Part shown: piece by piece, positions 61,001 to 64,000 of the stretch
How the letters are laid out: each line of letters begins with the position of its first letter
Numbering within the stretch: the first letter of the stretch is position 1
Assembly: GCA_000972765.1 (NCBI GenBank)
Contig: CP011265.1
Location: 3,593,001-3,657,000 of the forward strand
DNA: 64,000 nucleotides
Reading direction: 5' to 3'
Origin: Verrucomicrobia bacterium IMCC26134
GTDB lineage: Bacteria; Verrucomicrobiota; Verrucomicrobiia; Opitutales; Opitutaceae
The notes under the pieces: generated by a model
Seen by the model: the letters and a program-made list of their open reading frames with translations, nothing else
Told to the model about the DNA's origin: nothing
The model's database searches: none
Position numbers and translations under genes: made by a program

Positions 61001-64000
61001 GAAGCGCCGGTGCTCAACGTGAGCGAACGGGCGGCGAGCAAGGTGACGTTGCCGTTGGTCCCGGTGGATATGGCGGTGTAGCCGATAATGTCAGATGTGG
61101 CGCCGGCGGCGGAGAGGCGGATATTGCCCGCACCGGTGGCGGTGACGGGGCCGGAAACCGTGATGGTGCCGGCGAGGGTTGAGAGGATAATGTGCGCGGC
61201 AGCGGCGTTGTTTACGAAGCCAGCAGCGGAGATGGTGATATTATCCGCCTCTTCTATAACCAAGTTACCGGAAGTGCGGTTGATAGCCGTGAGGGAGCCG
61301 ACAGAAGTATCGATATCTGAGGCACCGGTGTTACCGATTCCAGATGAGGCATCGAGGGCGGCCAGGCCGGTGGTGACGAGCAGAGCGGCTTCGCCGGGAG
61401 CGGTGATATCGGTGATCGCAGCACCTGCGGTGAGGGTGAGACTGCCGCTGCCGGAGGACACGGTGGCGCCAAGAGCGATGTCGGTGAAGGCGGAAAGCGT
61501 GATCGCGCCGGTGGTGGAGGCGGTTACGACGGCATCGACAGTGAGACTGCCGGCGGCGACGTCGAGGTTGACGTGGGCGCCGGCGGCAAGATTGACCACA
61601 CCGGTGCCATTCACGATCAACGTATCGGTTTCCTGGATATAAATTCCGCCCGAGGTCGTGTTATTGGCCTGAAGGGTGTTGATGGTAGTATCGATATCGC
61701 AACCGGCAACCGGGCTGCCGATGCCGGTCACGGCACTTAGAGTGGTCTGACCGGTGGTGACAAGCAGGGCGGCCTCGTCGATGGTCGTGTCAGTGACGGC
61801 GGCTCCAGCGGTAAGCGTGAGCGAGCCGGAAGGTGAAGTGACGGTGGCACCGAGTGCGATGTCGGCACCGGCGGCCAGGGTGGTGGAGCCAGTGGTGTGC
61901 GACGTGACTACGGCATTTACATTCAGATTACCCGAGGTGACGTCGATGTTGATCTTACCCGCACCGGCAAGGGTGCGCACGCCGGTGCCGTTGATCTCGA
62001 GTGTATTGGTTTCTTGGATATAAATATCGCCCGAAGTGGAATTGGTCGCCTGGAGGGTGTTGATCGTGGTATCAATATCGCCTCCGGCCGCGGAAGAACC
62101 GATGCCGGTGACCGCAGTGAGGGTGGCCTGGCCGGTGGTAACGAGCAGGGCAGACTCACTTACGGTGGCATCGTTGATCGATGCGCCGGCGTTAAGGGTA
62201 ATCGCACCGGAACCACTGGAGACAGTGGCTCCAAGTGAAATGGTGCCGGTATTTCCAATCGCGCCACTGGAAAGGAGGCAGGCCTCAAGGGTGATGTCGC
62301 CGGCGCCGGTGGCCGTGACCGGTGCGCTTACGGCGAGATCGGCGGCCGTGGAGTTGAGTGCTTCACTACGGACGATGATAGAGCCGCCGGAATTTTGATT
62401 GGTAACGCCGGTCCCGGCAATGATGAGACCTGTGCGGCCGGAGTGCTGAACTACAATGTTGCCTGAAGTCGAGTTAAGGGCCTGCAGTGAACCGGCGGTG
62501 ATATCGATATCTGCTCCACCTATAGCGCCAATCCCCGTGGCGGCGGTCAAACTGACGAGACCAGTGGTCACCAGATTAGGAAGGCCGTCGCCAACGGAGT
62601 TGGCATCGGTGATCGCACCGGCTGCGGTGAGACTGATCGCACCACTCGATGTGTTGATGTAACCCAGCGAAATATTCCCCGAGAGGGTAGAGAGGGTAAA
62701 AGAGCCGCGAGTCGAAGCGGTGTTAGGTGTAACGGTTGCGTTGGCGATCGTGATAGCACCAGAATTTACGATGTTGACCGAGCCACTACCGGTGATCTGT
62801 AAGCCGTTAATAGTTTGGCTGGCCGCACCTCCGGTAACGTAAATGGATGGGACGTAGGTGTAGCCCGAACCAGAAGTGCGGGACAATGCATTCAGCGACG
62901 CATTCAGACTGGCGGTGACAACGGCACCGGTGCCTCCAGTCCCATCGCCGTTCACAGTAACGTCAGGCGCGACTGTATAACTGGAGCCTATGACGTCCAA
63001 AGATGCGGACGTAAGCTGGCCTGGGATGTTGGTGATATTTCCCGTGCTTGCGGCAGTGCCAGCCGAAACAGACAAGCCCAAACTAGTGTAACTAGAACCT
63101 GAAGAATTAACCAAGAATCCTGAGACGCCTCCACTAATGGTGGAAGCAGCTGTTGCCACAGTCCGGCCATCACCCATGACCGTGATAACCGGAACGGCGG
63201 AGAATCCTGTGCCACCGTTATCCCTAGTGAGGGCAAGAAGCGCACCAGGCGTGACGAGCGAATAGGCACCGGCTCCGCTGCCGGTGGTATCACCGGTGCC
63301 CAAGGTGAACGATACTGTCGGCGCCGTGATGTAACCAGCGCCTTGATTTATGATGGTAAGCGAAGTGACGAAACCGCCGACAATAGTCGCCGTGGCCGTG
63401 GCTTGTGCGCCACCTGCTGGGGGAGCCGATATATTAACGGTGGGCGCCACCGTATAAAGCGAGCCACCACTGGTTAGGAAAAGGCTAGTGACCTTGCCCT
63501 CCATCTTTGCGGTGATCGCAGCGCCTGTGCCACCGGACAGAACTTCACCGTTTAAACTTTGGGAAGCGATTTGGTTTACGTCCGTGCGAAGTGATACGTT
63601 GCCACTGGCCCACACCGACAGAGTATCCGCAGTGATCAAACCGTTGGTTTGAGTAATGGCACCTGCAGCAGAACGTAAAACCACCGACGAGCTGGCGCCG
63701 GCCGCACGAATCGTCGTGGCTCCGATATCGTCGATCAGGGAAATATCACCACTGGTCGAACCGGATATGAGCTCAACGCGTTGGGCGCCTGAAGCAGTGT
63801 CGACCGTCTGTATAGAGCCGGAGTTGGTGCCAGTAGAGTTGACTATGATGTTGCCGACGCCATCCGTGCCGGCGGAGAGAGAGATACGGGTCGCCGCATA
63901 AACCGCGCGGTTTACAATAATATCATTCGCAGCCTCAAGCCGAACCCATGCGTTACGATCCGGGAAGGTTTCATTAGCTACATCGGATAAATCAAAGCCG
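52048..64000 (-). CDS. Giant beta-helix repeat surface protein (adhesin-like), N terminus outside window
   Basis: The frame is open from the right edge of the window to TAA at 52048, at least 3980 residues. It is Gly/Ala/Ser/Thr/Asn-rich beta-strand sequence like filamentous-haemagglutinin and large-exoprotein families. N-terminal to C-terminal there are GxGYT-type short repeats (about 63560-62790), diverged ~129-residue repeats (about 62300-60150), six nearly identical 235-residue repeats (59340-55111) and a diverged tail. The C terminus has no obvious beta-barrel or LPXTG signal. A GTG at 63684 is an internal codon, not the start. It is probably a secreted or cell-surface adhesin. Followed by the propeller gene 21 bp on. 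Confidence 0.85.
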   Translation of the reverse strand, partial: GFDLSDVANETFPDRNAWVRLEAANDIIVNRAVYAATRISLSAGTDGVGNIIVNSTGTNSGSIQTVDTASGAQRVELISGSTSGDISLIDDIGATTIRAAGASSSVVLRSAAGAITQTNGLITADTLSVWASGNVSLRTDVNQIASQSLNGEVLSGGTGAAITAKMEGKVTSLFLTSGGSLYTVAPTVNISAPPAGGAQATATATIVGGFVTSLTIINQGAGYITAPTVSFTLGTGDTTGSGAGAYSLVTPGALLALTRDNGGTGFSAVPVITVMGDGRTVATAASTISGGVSGFLVNSSGSSYTSLGLSVSAGTAASTGNITNIPGQLTSASLDVIGSSYTVAPDVTVNGDGTGGTGAVVTASLNASLNALSRTSGSGYTYVPSIYVTGGAASQTINGLQITGSGSVNIVNSGAITIANATVTPNTASTRGSFTLSTLSGNISLGYINTSSGAISLTAAGAITDANSVGDGLPNLVTTGLVSLTAATGIGAIGGADIDITAGSLQALNSTSGNIVVQHSGRTGLIIAGTGVTNQNSGGSIIVRSEALNSTAADLAVSAPVTATGAGDITLEACLLSSGAIGNTGTISLGATVSSGSGAITLNAGASINDATVSESALLVTTGQATLTAVTGIGSSAAGGDIDTTINTLQATNSTSGDIYIQETNTLEINGTGVRTLAGAGKINIDVTSGNLNVNAVVTSHTTGSTTLAAGADIALGATVTSPSGSLTLTAGAAVTDTTIDEAALLVTTGQTTLSAVTGIGSPVAGCDIDTTINTLQANNTTSGGIYIQETDTLIVNGTGVVNLAAGAHVNLDVAAGSLTVDAVVTASTTGAITLSAFTDIALGATVSSGSGSLTLTAGAAITDITAPGEAALLVTTGLAALDASSGIGNTGASDIDTSVGSLTAINRTSGNLVIEEADNITISAAGFVNNAAAAHIILSTLAGTITVSGPVTATGAGNIRLSAAGATSDIIGYTAISTGTNGNVTLLAARSLTLSTGASVAVLGTGTLDLEATAGSITFAANVVATTAGGNIRLLANNDVTLTGLNAGAGSVTVTADTGSIIDGGETSRDLVAATARLDAAVGIGDTGSAATPSLETTLGTVAAVASTGGIRLSELDTLTVGTVAALSVRRVLLDGTASGIVGDSAATSDVAATTGDVVLTTGGALTLTEGTLTSTIKTAVSTTTGTISLTATTGDVIFQASAVSSSDGNINATATVGSLTDSTADEDSLIITSALATLNASTGVGTANAGDIDTTVGSIQSNVSTSGGVFIQETDTLIVASGGLVTQDGNAPISLVVTTGPVTVNGVITAHGSANIHINAAGGAATYNSAVSSTSGHITLRASGDITLKANVTSGTTGTLNIVSGATIAQDDGFRVSTGSGDIRLVAATNVALASLSTTGNVSVTATNGSITDNGDTHVDIIASSACLRAGTFIATAANHLETTLATLSASTNSGGIFIIESDGLTVTTTNSTVQDVLVDTTALTTNSEGAQSDLTTGGNGNIVLDSTTGDLTLNDGSAPAGGTALSANGNGSILIYALAGNLIGNADIVSGSGQITLKADDDIQLNANVDVQTGTGGTISIDAAKGTLTMAGSANVTATGSSARLRAQGDITLGNVTAANVSMDSDNGALINAAGSTKNVTAENVRMQAKNGLGASGRHLTTNLDRLSALSETGSIYVTEDNTVTVNSVRVQVTDFNGDATTTVVTDAAQSDLTTSANGNIVLAALEGTVTLNDGDSSVTQTSGDSRQANGTAVSANGTGSILIAARGTTQTTAGNLIGNADIVSGSGQITLKADDDIQLNANVDVQTGTGGTISIDAAKGTLTMAGSANVTATGSSARLRAQGDITLGNVTAANVSMDSDNGALINAAGSTKNVTAENVRMQAKNGLGASGRHLTTNLDRLSALSETGSIYVTEDNTVTVNSVRVQVTDFNGDATTTVVTDAAQSDLTTSANGNIVLAALEGTVTLNDGDSSVTQTSGDSRQANGTAVSANGTGSILIAARGTTQTTAGNLIGNADIVSGSGQITLKADDDIQLNANVDVQTGTGGTISIDAAKGTLTMAGSANVTATGSSARLRAQGDITLGNVTAANVSMDSDNGALINAAGSTKNVTAENVRMQAKNGLGASGRHLTTNLDRLSALSETGSIYVTEDNTVTVNSVRVQVTDFNGDATTTVVTDAAQSDLTTSANGNIVLAALEGTVTLNDGDSSVTQTSGDSRQANGTAVSANGTGSILIAARGTTQTTAGNLIGNADIVSGSGQITLKADDDIQLNANVDVQTGTGGTISIDAAKGTLTMAGSANVTATGSSARLRAQGDITLGNVTAANVSMDSDNGALINAAGSTKNVTAENVRMQAKNGLGASGRHLTTNLDRLSALSETGSIYVTEDNTVTVNSVRVQVTDFNGDATTTVVTDAAQSDLTTSANGNIVLAALEGTVTLNDGDSSVTQTSGDSRQANGTAVSANGTGSILIAARGTTQTTAGNLIGNADIVSGSGQITLKADDDIQLNANVDVQTGTGGTISIDAAKGTLTMAGSANVTATGSSARLRAQGDITLGNVTAANVSMDSDNGALINAAGSTKNVTAENVRMQAKNGLGASGRHLTTNLDRLSALSETGSIYVTEDNTVTVNSVRVQVTDFNGDATTTVVTDAAQSDLTTSANGNIVLAALEGTVTLNDGDSSVTQTSGDSRQANGTAVSANGTGSILIAARGTTQTTAGNLIGNADIVSGSGQITLKADDDIQLNANVDVQTGTGGTISIDAAKGTLTMAGSANVTATGSSARLRAQGDITLGNVTAANVSMDSDNGALINAAGSTKNVTAENVRMQAKNGLGASGRHLTTNLDRLSALSETGSIYVTEDNEVTVNSVRVQVTDFNGDATTTVVTDAAQSDLTTSANGNIVLAALEGTVTLNDGDSSVTQTSGDSRQANGTAVSANGTGSILIAARGTTQTTAGNLIGNADIVSATGDITLQADDNIDLSSGVYVQTGNNGTTTIGTIDVLAVNGNFTMATDAVLRTTTGDIRVSVGNDSTDNAILGRLIAATGTTPLNAAANVSVAAAGSILDADSATDTITNITALGLRLAAGLGIGTGTNAIETMIASLSARATAPGVFVTESDTLVIGDVSSPRDATRSVTVETVESTGVASTQTEALQSDVRTTGGGGAIVIRVNSGNLTLTDGTATSDNTSVSADNSGNVLLETVSSSADIIAQADTTSGSGHITLLAGRAIDLQSTADVIVSSGTGTILIQGTSSSVTQADNSRVTAASGDIRLSAATSVTLGGVTTGGNVSIEAANGSISDAGDAFGGSDINAAGLRANATLAIGAPSAAIETSVSTVSARATSGGIYLTETDAVTVGTTSVTVQQVSVNGTTLTSVVAGAQSGLITTAGNGIIDLRSSGGTITFVADSSAHGSGAFSVATAGANSDIVFAAVGSSTTGTITLNSSARILETTSTELPVVSTSGVLSMTAVTGIGLTGRADFDVSAPSLNFTNTGTGLVYIKSQLAAATLTSANFSGTGSFIFTQLSGGLTIAGPVNVANGSGTFRVPGTLTLTNATVTTSRDLTLAAGLLALTGSSLASGSPLGTLKVVTSGNATFDAISTLSGTDIQINTGGNLSIGQVNATGLLDIQVVGNLSASSSTTSLVAGQLRLSITGDIGSTLTPIRVNAGVSDVNTTGSLNIVNLNSLTIGRGGLQVTTSPTETKVVAIQGTTVGSIGGSIVDNGTGILRVDASGPLSLATSVVSVGGSIVVNAGSLTDGTTDENALLIAQNGRVTINATSGVGSTGLVTSAGSLVNTGAAGIEVLASQVQATTQTGSLALVALGSTTIAGTGLTITGPAATGTLSLIATSGNITQAAPITQSGSGAIQVNAAAGTFSMTDGSILSTTVGTVNVYSRDLMTIYKINSTTGVITLRTLDSINTQGLLNYFNVSSLARPEISMVGYVRIYVDAAKVLGSGPSNTFEIVRGSSAYINMFQFSFALTGHPV
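55111..59377 (-). repeat. Six tandem 705-bp repeats, nearly identical, inside the adhesin gene
   Basis: Copies begin at 55111, 55816, 56521, 57226, 57931 and 58636, with a 37-bp partial copy at 59341-59377. The period (705 bp, 235 codons) preserves the frame. The only differences I found are a synonymous Ala change (A or C at 55171 plus multiples of 705, in the order A, C, C, A, C, A) and a Thr-to-Glu change at 55418-55419 in the copy nearest the C terminus. The near-identity implies recent duplication or ongoing gene conversion. Confidence 0.95.
60150..62330 (-). repeat. Diverged ~129-residue tandem repeats in the adhesin
   Basis: The phrase 'GDIDTTINTLQATNSTSG' and 'IYIQETDTLIVNGTG' recurs about every 385 bp near 62050, 61660 and 61280, and again, more diverged, near 60200. 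Sequence identity between units is moderate, so these are much older than the 705-bp array. Confidence 0.7.
62790..63560 (-). repeat. Six short GxGYT-type repeats near the adhesin N-terminal side
   Basis: Units centred on 'GGSLYTVAPTVNI', 'GAGYITAPTVSF', 'GGTGFSAVPVITV', 'GSSYTSLGLSV', 'GSSYTVAPDVTV' and 'GSGYTYVPSIYV' recur roughly every 40-50 residues. They are diverged in DNA sequence but share the aromatic-Pro-Val pattern. Confidence 0.7.

Noticed and set aside
63682-63684. GTG as the start of the giant adhesin
   Set aside because: The frame stays open from here to the right edge of the window with the same beta-strand character, so the true start is outside.

Overview
The window is a high-GC bacterial chromosome segment with dense, mostly short-spaced genes on both strands. 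The gene content points to Verrucomicrobiota, most likely Opitutaceae. The evidence is a Ser/Thr kinase beside an ECF sigma factor with the FTTTRWS start typical of that phylum, secreted carbohydrate enzymes (GH95, PL1, GH88), an autotransporter-associated beta-strand protein, and exported proteins ending in a shared 'SSDLVTW'-type C-terminal module. This assignment is an inference from gene families; no rRNA is present. I saw no tRNA, CRISPR array or IS element.

Layout. 1-8 kb: the end of a PP2C-like phosphatase, a DUF3293 protein, a glutaminase-STAS-cNMP-binding fusion, a YjdM zinc-ribbon protein, two sugar ABC permeases with a small membrane protein, pyruvate kinase and an MBL-fold hydrolase. 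8-12.6 kb: a pterin locus with a PTPS-type enzyme, FolE2 and a sepiapterin-reductase-like SDR. A Type II restriction-modification pair (C5 methyltransferase plus GIY-YIG endonuclease) sits inside it. 12.7-24 kb: a secreted polysaccharide region with a DUF3826-GH95 lipoprotein, a multidomain PL1 pectate lyase and a 1476-residue beta-strand-repeat surface protein. 24.6-26.4 kb: one polypeptide joining an MbnP-like domain to a di-heme MauG/MbnH-type peroxidase. 26.6-49.3 kb: housekeeping and accessory genes. These include several RNA methyltransferases, an ABC ATPase, an exported endonuclease/phosphatase, a eukaryote-type HisA, MetY, TspO, a kinase/sigma pair, a pdxH-sixA-SDR-lipoate ligase operon, an M20 peptidase and a GH88 hydrolase. 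49.5-64 kb: a response regulator and a probable three-gene surface operon led by a giant repeat adhesin that runs off the right edge.

The main structural feature is inside that adhesin gene: six tandem copies of a 705-bp unit, nearly identical at the DNA level, embedded in older and more diverged repeats. The most interesting functional leads are the MbnP-MbnH single-chain fusion, the pterin locus interrupted by a restriction-modification cassette, the DUF3826-GH95 fusion, the eukaryote-type HisA, and the adhesin with its propeller-protein partner. All functions are read from sequence motifs recalled by eye; no database search was run.
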